This document shows, piece by piece, positions 1 through 7,458 of a DNA stretch of 64,000 nucleotides. Source of the stretch: Muribaculaceae bacterium (GTDB lineage Bacteria; Bacteroidota; Bacteroidia; Bacteroidales; Muribaculaceae); NCBI GenBank assembly GCA_017557665.1, contig JAFYYI010000002.1, positions 113,333-177,332 on the forward strand. The letters run 5' to 3'. Made by a program: the position numbers and the translations under genes. The notes under the pieces were generated by a model that was given only the letters and a program-made list of their open reading frames with translations, ran no database searches and was not told the DNA's origin. The stretch's first letter is position 1. Every line of letters begins with the position of its first letter.

Positions 1-662
1 CAGCCTTCAAATGCAACCTGTCCTATTTCGGTTACAGAATTGCCGATGCTCACACTAGTCAGTCCCGTGCAACCCTCAAATGCGTTATCTCCAATGGTTG
101 TGACAGTGTTGCCAATAGTCACGCTTGTCAGCCCTGTACAGAATAAGAACGCTCCATATCTGATTGTAGTAACGCCTTCGGGAATAACCAAATCGGTAAC
201 TTCAGTGCCATTCAGATAGATATGATGAGCATAATGAAGTGGATTGCTTCTACAAGTCATGTTACACCATGCCGCAATATCTGTAATATTGACGCGAGTC
301 AAGCCTGTACAGTACCCAAACGCATCATATCCAATGGCTGTAACCGAACTGGGTATTGTGACGCTTGTCACCGATCCGCGCTGATAAAACGCATGGTCAC
401 CAATTTCAGTTACCTGAAAGGTCTTGCCGTTAAAAGTGACTGTTGACGGAATGACCACGTCGCCAGTGTAATCACTTACATAATGATCTTCATGAGAAGA
501 GTAATAATAGGTCTTGTAGGTAACACTGACTTCGTTCGAGTTCTCTAAAATCTTGTAATAGATACCGTCGACATCAAAGTCATAGACTTCCTCGGCAATG
601 GCAGCCGTTGACATCATGAGTGCCAGCAGCAACAGTGCCATTAGTTTCTTTGTCGCATTCAT
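1..662 (-). CDS. BspA-like leucine-rich repeat protein, partial
   Basis: Open from an ATG at 662 to the window edge (220 codons, no stop), so the C-terminus lies outside. Residues 1-22 form a signal peptide (MNATKKLMALLLLALMMSTA then AIA) without a lipobox cysteine. After a spacer of about 60 residues come repeated LRR_5/BspA-type units of the form 'IPSSVTAIGYDAFGYCTGLT' and 'IGNTVTTIGDNAFEGC', each about 23 residues. BspA-like proteins of Bacteroidales are exported and often take part in adhesion or nutrient-surface binding; that role here is inference. It is the most distal gene visible of the minus-strand cluster that starts with the ECF sigma factor, 51 nt after the preceding lipoprotein gene. 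Its first 36 nt nearly match those of that lipoprotein gene. Confidence 0.88.
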   Translation of the reverse strand, partial: MNATKKLMALLLLALMMSTAAIAEEVYDFDVDGIYYKILENSNEVSVTYKTYYYSSHEDHYVSDYTGDVVIPSTVTFNGKTFQVTEIGDHAFYQRGSVTSVTIPSSVTAIGYDAFGYCTGLTRVNITDIAAWCNMTCRSNPLHYAHHIYLNGTEVTDLVIPEGVTTIRYGAFLFCTGLTSVTIGNTVTTIGDNAFEGCTGLTSVSIGNSVTEIGQVAFEG

Positions 663-713
663 GTGATATCTCTTTAATTATGATTAATTCGTTACAAAAA
701 AAGTGGATAAAAA

Positions 714-1745
714 CTATTTAGGGGGTAAGACGATGAAATCTTCGACATAGGTTGCATTCAAGGGAACCACGTTTTCCTCACCATAGGCGAGATGCATTAA
801 ATTGACATTTGCACTCATGTCGATGGGCTCATCAATCTTGAAGATTTGCGAATATGATTTTGAGGGGCCGTTGTAGTCACGGACAAGAATGTACACACTG
901 TCTCCATAACGTTTCATCCCGCCAGGTTTATGCTTGCTGATAGGATATTCTACACCATTAACAATCAAAGACGTTTGGCTTGACGTGTTATCATGGCGTC
1001 CATAGATATATGGTATGCCGTTCACAATCATCGATTGGTAGGTGGGAAAGTCGTTCGGAAGTTCGTATAATTCCCCGTTAAACAAATACTTATAAGGGCT
1101 AAGATTGTCAGAAAAATAATTTCTGTATCTAAAAACCAATAGTTCGTTTTCACCTTCCCGTGCATAGCCTTCCAGGCAAATCATGTCTCGTGAAGGATAG
1201 GTGTGGAACTGACCATCTATCCAATAGATTGCTTTATTATATTCATAAGCAGATTCATAGACACCTGCCACAAGATGGCCGTCCACCACGTCAAATGAAT
1301 GAAAGGAACGCTCATAGGCATCGTATTCATACAATAACTCTTCATTCTTGTAGATTAGAAAACATGCCTCTTCTGGAACTCTTCTTTCTCTGAACTGTAA
1401 CGTGTAAACATCGCCATTCACAACACACATGCTCACGACTCGGTCTGTAAACGGAAACCTTGTCTTGCCGTTACGCAGCAAGTCATATTGCACGCTTCCG
1501 TCATCAAGACCTGTTGCTCGTACAGCATACCAGGTCTTACCCTCATTGGCCAGCTTGATAATCACCGAGTTGATAGGACATTCATAGATGGTGTTGCCCT
1601 TGTTGTCAAACACATATCCGTGATGTAGATCCCTAATAGCCATATAGATGCGTGGAGCTTTGCTGTAATCAGGCTCGTCATTGTTACAGGCAGTCAATGC
1701 CAGCATCACCAGCAACAGTGCCATCAGTTTCTTTGTCATGTTCAT
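714..1745 (-). CDS. Hypothetical lipoprotein
   Basis: 343 residues. The N-terminus MNMTKKLMALLLVMLALTAC is a lipoprotein signal with lipobox LTAC and cysteine 20, followed by the acidic NNDEPD stretch typical of surface-exposed Bacteroidetes lipoproteins. The mature part is rich in short aromatic beta-strand patterns (for example WYAVRATGLDDG, YIYGRHDN, VYILVRDYNG) that look like a beta-propeller or beta-sandwich, but I recognise no family. Start could be Met1 or Met3. It has its own TAnnTTTG promoter at 1769-1799, so it need not depend on the upstream sigma-factor cluster. The next gene (LRR protein) follows after 51 nt. Confidence 0.85.
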   Translation of the reverse strand: MNMTKKLMALLLVMLALTACNNDEPDYSKAPRIYMAIRDLHHGYVFDNKGNTIYECPINSVIIKLANEGKTWYAVRATGLDDGSVQYDLLRNGKTRFPFTDRVVSMCVVNGDVYTLQFRERRVPEEACFLIYKNEELLYEYDAYERSFHSFDVVDGHLVAGVYESAYEYNKAIYWIDGQFHTYPSRDMICLEGYAREGENELLVFRYRNYFSDNLSPYKYLFNGELYELPNDFPTYQSMIVNGIPYIYGRHDNTSSQTSLIVNGVEYPISKHKPGGMKRYGDSVYILVRDYNGPSKSYSQIFKIDEPIDMSANVNLMHLAYGEENVVPLNATYVEDFIVLPPK

Positions 1746-1768
1746 GATTCTATGCTTTATTTCAAGTG

Positions 1769-1799
1769 CAAAAATACTATTGTTAAGTCACTATGCCAA
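1769..1799 (-). promoter_or_regulatory. Bacteroidetes-type promoter for the lipoprotein gene
   Basis: On the minus strand TATTTTTG (1769-1776) is preceded 20 nt upstream by TTG (1797-1799), matching the TTG-N19/20-TAnnTTTG consensus of the Bacteroidetes housekeeping sigma. It ends 23 nt before the lipoprotein ATG at 1745. Confidence 0.6.
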
Positions 1800-1828
1800 T
1801 ACCCAAGGGTGTTTATCTCATCTCACAA

Positions 1829-2440
1829 TTAAAAGTGGTAGCCGATGGAGAGTTGGGCATTGCCGTTCCTGGCGTTACCGTCTTTATATAGCGGCACCAA
1901 GCCCAGGGTATAGCGGAGCTGAACAAAGACCTTTTCATTGAAATTGTAGGTTGCGCCAAGTCCGAGGCCGAAATCAAAGTTTCTATGATACATGTCGTGC
2001 TTTGCTTTCATCTTTATGCCATCCACTTCCCACTTATCAGTGTACTTGTCATAGACTTTAAAACCGAATTGTGGACCCAGGTCAATGCTCAACGATTTGG
2101 TCACATAATACTTGAACATGACTGGAATGTTGATGTAATTAGTGTGATATGTCGTGGTCACATCACGTGGAGGATACTCGTTCATCCACAAATTCAAGTC
2201 ACTCTCGGGGCGATTATGAGCAGCGAAAACCACCTCAGGAGCGATAGCAAACTTATTGCTGAAGCGGTATTCCATGAACACACCTGCCTGGTAGCTCAAT
2301 GCGCTTTCGTCGTTGATGTTTTTGCCCCATTGGTGGGTATAGTCCACGCCTATCTTGGGACCAAAAGTGAAAGTTTTCTGCGCCATGGCCGTTCCGGCGG
2401 CCATCAGCATGCACACGAGTGCAATCATTGTCTTCTTCAT
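1829..2440 (-). CDS. Outer-membrane beta-barrel protein (PorT/porin-like)
   Basis: About 203 residues from the ATG at 2440 (MKKTMIALVCMLMAAGTAMA, cleaved before QKTF); an in-frame ATG at 2446 is the alternative. The mature protein starts FTFGPKIGVDYTHQW and continues as alternating amphipathic strands with 'FAIAPEVVFA', 'INIPVMFKYYV' and 'VFVQLRYTLGLVPL', ending in a C-terminal aromatic residue (SIGYHF). This is the usual profile of the small outer-membrane beta-barrel (OMP_b-brl_2, PorT-like) proteins of Bacteroidetes: eight to ten strands in the outer membrane. Ligand or function is unknown. It lies 31 nt after the lipoprotein gene at 2478-3290 and probably shares its transcript. Confidence 0.82.
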   Translation of the reverse strand: MKKTMIALVCMLMAAGTAMAQKTFTFGPKIGVDYTHQWGKNINDESALSYQAGVFMEYRFSNKFAIAPEVVFAAHNRPESDLNLWMNEYPPRDVTTTYHTNYINIPVMFKYYVTKSLSIDLGPQFGFKVYDKYTDKWEVDGIKMKAKHDMYHRNFDFGLGLGATYNFNEKVFVQLRYTLGLVPLYKDGNARNGNAQLSIGYHF

Positions 2441-2477
2441 GATCATAAAAGATTCTATGTAATACAGTCTCTAATGG

Positions 2478-3290
2478 TTATTCTCCTGAAAGGCGGTTCA
2501 GGCTTGCCTCGATGATGGTGGAGATGCGGTCATCAGGTTTATCGACGGGAGGGAATTGACAGGCAAAACGTATATATGTCTTGAGGAGATACAGTTGCTC
2601 GTCGGGCAGTGTAGTGTCGTAGTGATAGGCAATAAAACCGCCCAGCAGATAAGAGAATGCGAGATTGATCCTTTCGGTCCCATCGTTGAATCTTGAAGTT
2701 ACCACTCGCGCTAAACGGGATACCTGCTCATTGGAAAGCACCTTGTGATCCACAGCAGAGCAGACAAAGAATGTCCAAGGCTGAAAGCGCGTGAACGAGA
2801 TGTCCAATACGCGGCCGTCTAATTCGACATACAGGTCCAAGGTTGCCTGCAAGCCACCCTTGCGTTTCATCAGTTCGGCATATCCGTTGAAGTCTGCGAT
2901 GGTTCCCAGAAAGCCTTTGTAAGCATCGTTGTAAGCCCCGAATATTGCATTATACGGGTAATTTGAGCAGGTTATGGCCAAATTCCGGGTTGACATGGCC
3001 TTCAACAAATCCGCGGGGATGTTGCACATGGCCACCATTTCCTCCATACTTTTGGCTTCGGTTTTGTGCTGATTCCAGTATCCAAAGTCATAACCTGGCC
3101 CCTGCAGCCCGCTGTCATCTATCGAAGGCGTCGGCCAGAAGGCAAAATCTTTAGTCCTGTCGTAATCGAACATGGGCAAATCCTGATTGTTGTCATAATC
3201 CATGGGCTGCATCGTTTCCTGCTCATCGGTCGTGCAGGCCGTCAGAGCCATCAAGGCCATCATTGCGAGTAATATCATTCTTGTTTTCAT
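2478..3290 (-). CDS. Hypothetical lipoprotein in the sigma-factor cluster
   Basis: 270 residues. Signal MKTRMILLAMMALMALTAC with lipobox and Cys19, followed by an acidic linker (TTDEQETMQPMDYDNNQD). The mature region (about 60-270) is largely alpha-helical by eye, with the conserved-looking stretch YNAIFGAYNDAYKGFLG and a tryptophan/phenylalanine patch RFQPWTFFVC. I do not recognise the family. It starts 60 nt after the stop of the receptor gene and is followed after 31 nt by the small beta-barrel gene, so it is probably part of the sigma/anti-sigma/receptor operon. It could be a surface lipoprotein working with the receptor; this is inference from position only. Confidence 0.8.
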   Translation of the reverse strand: MKTRMILLAMMALMALTACTTDEQETMQPMDYDNNQDLPMFDYDRTKDFAFWPTPSIDDSGLQGPGYDFGYWNQHKTEAKSMEEMVAMCNIPADLLKAMSTRNLAITCSNYPYNAIFGAYNDAYKGFLGTIADFNGYAELMKRKGGLQATLDLYVELDGRVLDISFTRFQPWTFFVCSAVDHKVLSNEQVSRLARVVTSRFNDGTERINLAFSYLLGGFIAYHYDTTLPDEQLYLLKTYIRFACQFPPVDKPDDRISTIIEASLNRLSGE

Positions 3291-3350
3291 ATCTCTATTG
3301 TTTTTATTTGTTGGTTGTCAAAATAACTCATAACTGCTAATTCCTAACTG

Positions 3351-6011
3351 CTAGTTGACAGTTTCTTGGGTGCGTTGCAGTGTGGCGTCGTTGCCGCTGC
3401 GGCGCTTGAACGGGTTGTTGATGGTGTTGAATGTCCATCTGACCATGAGCGAGACGCTACGAGTGTCGTTATGGATGTCGGTGCTGTTGAACACGTTCAC
3501 GTATTGGGTCTCGTTGCGGGTGCACATGCTGCGCTTGAACACGTCATTGAAGTTGGCGCCCAGGGTGAGCCTGTCGCCGAGCAAGCGCGCCATCACGCTC
3601 AGGTTCAGTCCCAGCCTCGAATTGCAACGGGTGCTGCTGCCCGAGGTCCAGGGTGTGGAATACAGCAGGTCGCACCCCAGCATCACATGCTGCGAGAGGT
3701 TGTACTGAAGGTTGCCATGCAGCACGGCAAACGGCCTGCTATCAATCTCGTCCCGTCCCAACGAGGGCACGGGAATGCGGGGCCATGTGCCCGACGCCAG
3801 CAAGAAGACGTTGAAATATCTGTTGCTGTAGGAATAATCCAGGTCGAGGCTCAGGGCATGGATGCGACCGATGTTGATGGGGCTCTGGAGCAAGGCTCCT
3901 GAGCTTAACAACTGATGTACAGTCTGGATGGCATTGTCCACACGGTTGTAGGACAGCTGGGCCGCAAAATGCTTATATTGTGCCGTCAGGGCAAAGCGGT
4001 CGGTCGCCGTGGGGCGCAACTCGGGATTGCCCGTGGCGATGTCATCAGCGCCCAGATAGATGATATTGGGCGACAGGTTATTGTACGGCAAATTCTCTTG
4101 CGAGGAATAGCCCGTCATGAACTCAGAGCTTGACAAGAAGGAATAACCCAGGCTGTTGTACGGCAACACGTTAAAGTAGAATGTGGTGCGCAACTGGTTG
4201 TAGGACGGGCGCACGAGCGTGCGGCGATAGCTGGCCATGAGGTCCAGGTCGTCGTTCACGCGATAGCCCACCTTAACGCTCGGCAACAGGTCATGATAGG
4301 TTTTCTCATAACGGATAACGACGTCCTGACGCGTTCTGGTGAAGTCATACTCGTAGCGCAACCCCAGGTTCAACCGCCAGCGATTCCATTGCTTGCTCAG
4401 CGCATAATAGGCCGAGGTCCAATAGTTGTTGCGTTTGCTTCGCTGGATATCGCCCTCTTTCTCTACTTCGCTGAAATTATTTGCGTTGCCCCATTCCAGC
4501 CCCGTCTTGTGTTCCCAACCTCGGGTGACAAAATCATATTTTGCCGTGGCAGTACTGATCTCATAGTCGTTGTAATAGTCTATCGTTTGGGGGGCTAGGC
4601 CAGGGCTCAGGACGTCCTGTCGATTGGACTGCCAGGATAAAGCACGGTCGTAGATAAGCAGCAGTCGGGAATCGTCGGTGCGGTGCCACGAGTAGCTGGC
4701 CGAAATGCTCTGGTGGTCTGACCTCAAGGCCATGTCACACTGTTTATTTGTCAGGATGTTGACGAAACCATGGTTATTCTTGCGTGACGAGTGCAGGTCA
4801 ATACCTGTCTTGCTGAAATCACCACTGAATTGAACACCCAGGACGCTCTTGGGGGTGAAGGCATAGTTGATCCCGGCGAACACACGGTAGTTGTCTCCGC
4901 TGCCCTGATAGCTCGTGGTGTCGTTTTTCACGCCACGGCCATAGGCATGGGTATATTGCATGTTGTAACTGCGGGAATAGTTGCGGCTGTAACCCAGCGA
5001 GACGTTGCCCGACAGCTTGTTATACTTGCCGTCAATCGTCAGGGTCGTGGCGTTGGACACCTTGTGCTTGAAGTCCAGCACCTCGGTAAGGCTGGCGCCC
5101 AGGTGGTTCTTGATGGAACTGTGCGTGTATAACTTGATGACTGCATCGGCGGTGGAGGCATATTGCGCATCGGGGTCGCGGATGATTTCGACGCGCTTGA
5201 TGTCTTTGGAACTCAAAGCCCTGAGTTCCGACCTGTTGGTGACGCGGCGGTCATTGACATACACCTCGGCTGTACTGCGCCCGATAACCGAGATGCCGTC
5301 ACCCGCATCGACCATGATACCCGGGGCCCATCGCAACAGGTCCAGCGCATTGCCCGCATTACCCATGATGGTGCCGTCGATGCTGTAGATGGTATAATTG
5401 GTCCCGTCGCGCGCCACCTGCATGATGGGCGCAATGACAACGGTTTCCTGTAGCCTGGTAATCTCGGGTTCCATCTTGATGGTACCGATTCTCACCGTCT
5501 TACAAGGCTTATACACAGTCTTGTAACCCACATGGCTGATGCGGGCAATGACCTTTTCACGCTCAACAGGAATGACAAAGATGCCGCTGGCATTGCTCAC
5601 GCCATGGGTGAGCAGGGTGGAATCCCGAGGGTCCATCACGATGACGTTGGCATACTCCAGCGGCTGCCCTTTCTCATCAACGAGACGACCGATAAGGCGG
5701 CGGTCGGTCTTGTGGGTACATTCCACATAAATCTCGTGTTTGTCGTTGACGGTCATCGCGATAGGGTAGAAGCCGATGAGTTGGCGGATGGCATCAGGGA
5801 CGCTCTTGCCTCTCACGTCGGCAGTGACACTGAAGTCCTCGAGTTCGTTGAAGATGAACACGATGCGGTAACGGTCGGTTTGGCCTTGCAGATACTTCAG
5901 CGCCTCGCTCATCGAGACCCGATTGAAGCGATGCGTGATCTGTTGTGCATCGACGCCTAAGGCCACGGCACAACCGATGAGGAATAATATCAATAGCCGC
6001 AGTCTCATCAT
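3351..6011 (-). CDS. Outer-membrane beta-barrel receptor with STN domain
   Basis: 886 residues. Signal peptide about 1-22 (ending GVDAQ), then a secretin/TonB N-terminal (STN) domain at about 25-85 (VSMSEALKYLQGQTD...RIVFIFNELEDFSV), a carboxypeptidase-regulatory-like beta-sandwich at about 105-190 (RLIGRLVDEKGQPLEYANV), a plug-like segment at about 195-300 (LRWAPGIMVDAGDGISVIG; YVNDRRVTN) and a large barrel to the C-terminus. This is the OMP_b-brl_3 / TonB-dependent-receptor-like class. STN domains in such receptors contact FecR-like anti-sigma factors, and here the anti-sigma gene overlaps the start by 4 nt (ATGA) with the ECF sigma gene just upstream: a cell-surface-signalling trio. The substrate cannot be read from sequence; no SusD partner is present. 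Confidence 0.9.
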   Translation of the reverse strand: MMRLRLLILFLIGCAVALGVDAQQITHRFNRVSMSEALKYLQGQTDRYRIVFIFNELEDFSVTADVRGKSVPDAIRQLIGFYPIAMTVNDKHEIYVECTHKTDRRLIGRLVDEKGQPLEYANVIVMDPRDSTLLTHGVSNASGIFVIPVEREKVIARISHVGYKTVYKPCKTVRIGTIKMEPEITRLQETVVIAPIMQVARDGTNYTIYSIDGTIMGNAGNALDLLRWAPGIMVDAGDGISVIGRSTAEVYVNDRRVTNRSELRALSSKDIKRVEIIRDPDAQYASTADAVIKLYTHSSIKNHLGASLTEVLDFKHKVSNATTLTIDGKYNKLSGNVSLGYSRNYSRSYNMQYTHAYGRGVKNDTTSYQGSGDNYRVFAGINYAFTPKSVLGVQFSGDFSKTGIDLHSSRKNNHGFVNILTNKQCDMALRSDHQSISASYSWHRTDDSRLLLIYDRALSWQSNRQDVLSPGLAPQTIDYYNDYEISTATAKYDFVTRGWEHKTGLEWGNANNFSEVEKEGDIQRSKRNNYWTSAYYALSKQWNRWRLNLGLRYEYDFTRTRQDVVIRYEKTYHDLLPSVKVGYRVNDDLDLMASYRRTLVRPSYNQLRTTFYFNVLPYNSLGYSFLSSSEFMTGYSSQENLPYNNLSPNIIYLGADDIATGNPELRPTATDRFALTAQYKHFAAQLSYNRVDNAIQTVHQLLSSGALLQSPINIGRIHALSLDLDYSYSNRYFNVFLLASGTWPRIPVPSLGRDEIDSRPFAVLHGNLQYNLSQHVMLGCDLLYSTPWTSGSSTRCNSRLGLNLSVMARLLGDRLTLGANFNDVFKRSMCTRNETQYVNVFNSTDIHNDTRSVSLMVRWTFNTINNPFKRRSGNDATLQRTQETVN

Positions 6012-6670
6012 TGATTGGCCATCATATTGTTCTGGGTAATCACGAGTTGATCACCATCGAGCTTGACGCTGAATGCCTCGAAGTTGTTGAGCATCTCAAC
6101 GACTTCGTCGAGGGTGAAATCGGGTTCCCACTTATAGTATAACCGCAGTGAGCGCACCTCGTCGCCATGCCACTGGGGCTGGACGTTGTAGTGTGCTGCA
6201 AGGTCATTGATGATCTGCTCCAGCGGCACATCATCATACAGGTGGGCCTGAGGCTTGTCCGCCTCGGTATCAATGGCGCTGGCTGTCCTGTCGCTCACTT
6301 GCGAATTTAAGTTGGGAGTGGTGCTTTCAACGGTTTCGGATTGATGAGTATGAGCAAAATGGGAATAGATGGCCGCGGCAGCTAGCCCGAAGACTGCTAG
6401 GACGACAGCAGCGGCAGCAATTTTTCTCCAATCAAAGGGCTTGACAGCGTGAGCATGATGGGCTGCAGCAAAGCGTTCCCATTCCTGGTCAACCGTTTCG
6501 GCCGTGAATTCCTGATTGACCTGCTCTGCGTCAAGGGCACTGCGCGTCTTGCACATCATCTCATAGAGCGATGCACACTCACTGTCGGCGAGGATTTCCC
6601 GCCATTGCTCATCGGTATATTGTCCCGGATCGTCCATCATGCGGAACAGTAAATCGGTCTTTTCCATCAT
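6008..6670 (-). CDS. FecR-like anti-sigma factor (DUF4974)
   Basis: 220 residues. A cytoplasmic N-terminal helical part (about 1-80, with DQEWERFAA) is followed by one transmembrane helix at about 84-102 (IAAAAVVLAVFGLAAAAIY) and a periplasmic segment ending in a DUF4974/STN-like fold at about 150-215 (PLEQIINDLAAHYNV; FTLDEVVEMLNNFEAFSVKL). It is expected to hold the ECF sigma factor at the membrane until signalled by the STN domain of the receptor. The central FecR beta domain seems shortened: only about 45 residues lie between the membrane helix and DUF4974. Stop overlaps the receptor start by 4 nt. It starts 163 nt after the sigma-factor stop, a gap that contains a long imperfect hairpin. 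Confidence 0.87.
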   Translation of the reverse strand: MMEKTDLLFRMMDDPGQYTDEQWREILADSECASLYEMMCKTRSALDAEQVNQEFTAETVDQEWERFAAAHHAHAVKPFDWRKIAAAAVVLAVFGLAAAAIYSHFAHTHQSETVESTTPNLNSQVSDRTASAIDTEADKPQAHLYDDVPLEQIINDLAAHYNVQPQWHGDEVRSLRLYYKWEPDFTLDEVVEMLNNFEAFSVKLDGDQLVITQNNMMANQ

Positions 6671-6730
6671 CCCAAAGATTTTGTGAGACTCCTATATATT
6701 AGCTAGAGTTGGATTTTGAATGATTTTTGA

Positions 6731-6797
6731 GCAGATTTTGTCTTAGCTTCGCAGGAGCATAGCAAACTATGGTCCAAGAAGATGAGGCAAAATCTGC
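6731..6797 (-). repeat. Long imperfect palindrome between sigma and anti-sigma genes
   Basis: Outer arms GCAGATTTTG (6731-6740) and CAAAATCTGC (6788-6797) are exact reverse complements. Inner sequence continues pairing with mismatches and ends in a small hairpin (on the minus strand CATAG-TTTG-CTATG). The whole 67 nt can fold as one long interrupted hairpin in the leader of the anti-sigma gene. No T-run follows it on the minus strand, so it is not a typical terminator. It could be an attenuator, an RNA-processing site or a copy of an interspersed palindromic element. Confidence 0.6.
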
Positions 6798-6833
6798 CAA
6801 AAAGCAGCAAAATACAGCCAACACTAATCATAA

Positions 6834-7340
6834 TCATTTCGATAATTTATAGGTGTCCCGTAAAGTTAAACGTAATTGATTGAGGGCATTGCGCAGATGC
6901 TTGTAGATTGTCGTCTCGCTGACTTGCAGCCGTGTGGCAATCTCCTTGAACGTCAATCCATACCTGTAGTGGAGCAAGATGATTTCACGGCATACGGGCG
7001 GTGTGAGCTGGCTGATGCCATTCTGCAACGCTTTGATCTCGTTTTCAAACGCCTCGCTGTCACTGGTGTTCACGTCATCTATCGGATAGTCTCGCATGGC
7101 GCGCTCCCGTGTGTCATGACTGCGCATCACATTCAGGCAACCATTGCGAACGCACGATAACAAGAATGCACCCGCCTTGCCGCTATCGAAACGGATGTCA
7201 CCGTCCAGTAACCGGGCAAAGACATCATGCACGACATCCCTGCTCTCCTCCTCGTCATGCAACATCATGAATGCCAGGCGATACATCGCTTGGTAATGCT
7301 CCTTGAACAACGATTCGATATGTCGTGTCTTATCCTCCAT
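6834..7340 (-). CDS. ECF-family RNA polymerase sigma factor
   Basis: 168 residues, the normal size for Bacteroidetes ECF sigma factors. Region 2 spans about 8-75 (FKEHYQAMYRLAFMMLHDEE with DVVHDVFARLL), region 4 about 105-160 with a helix-turn-helix (LTFKEIATRLQVSETTIYKH). It directs RNA polymerase to the target genes of the downstream receptor system and is held by the FecR-like protein encoded next. An ATG at 7340 gives the conserved start MEDKTRHIESLFKEHY. No clear TAnnTTTG box was found upstream, which would fit autoregulation or weak expression, but this is only absence of evidence. Confidence 0.93.
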   Translation of the reverse strand: MEDKTRHIESLFKEHYQAMYRLAFMMLHDEEESRDVVHDVFARLLDGDIRFDSGKAGAFLLSCVRNGCLNVMRSHDTRERAMRDYPIDDVNTSDSEAFENEIKALQNGISQLTPPVCREIILLHYRYGLTFKEIATRLQVSETTIYKHLRNALNQLRLTLRDTYKLSK

Positions 7341-7400
7341 TCACTATATAGAAACGCGAAAACCGATTTACTAAACCCCAAACAGCATTTTTTTCTAAAA

Positions 7401-7431
7401 ACTGCGACCGCCCACACTAAGCGAGCGGTCG
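7401..7431 (-). terminator. Terminator of the ABC exporter operon
   Basis: On the minus strand CGACCGC (7431-7425) pairs with GCGGTCG (7411-7405) and is followed by CAGTTTTTAG. It lies 28 nt after the stop of the ABC gene at 7459. Confidence 0.6.
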
Positions 7432-7458
7432 ATAGCTATTTCCACACAAAGGACCGGA

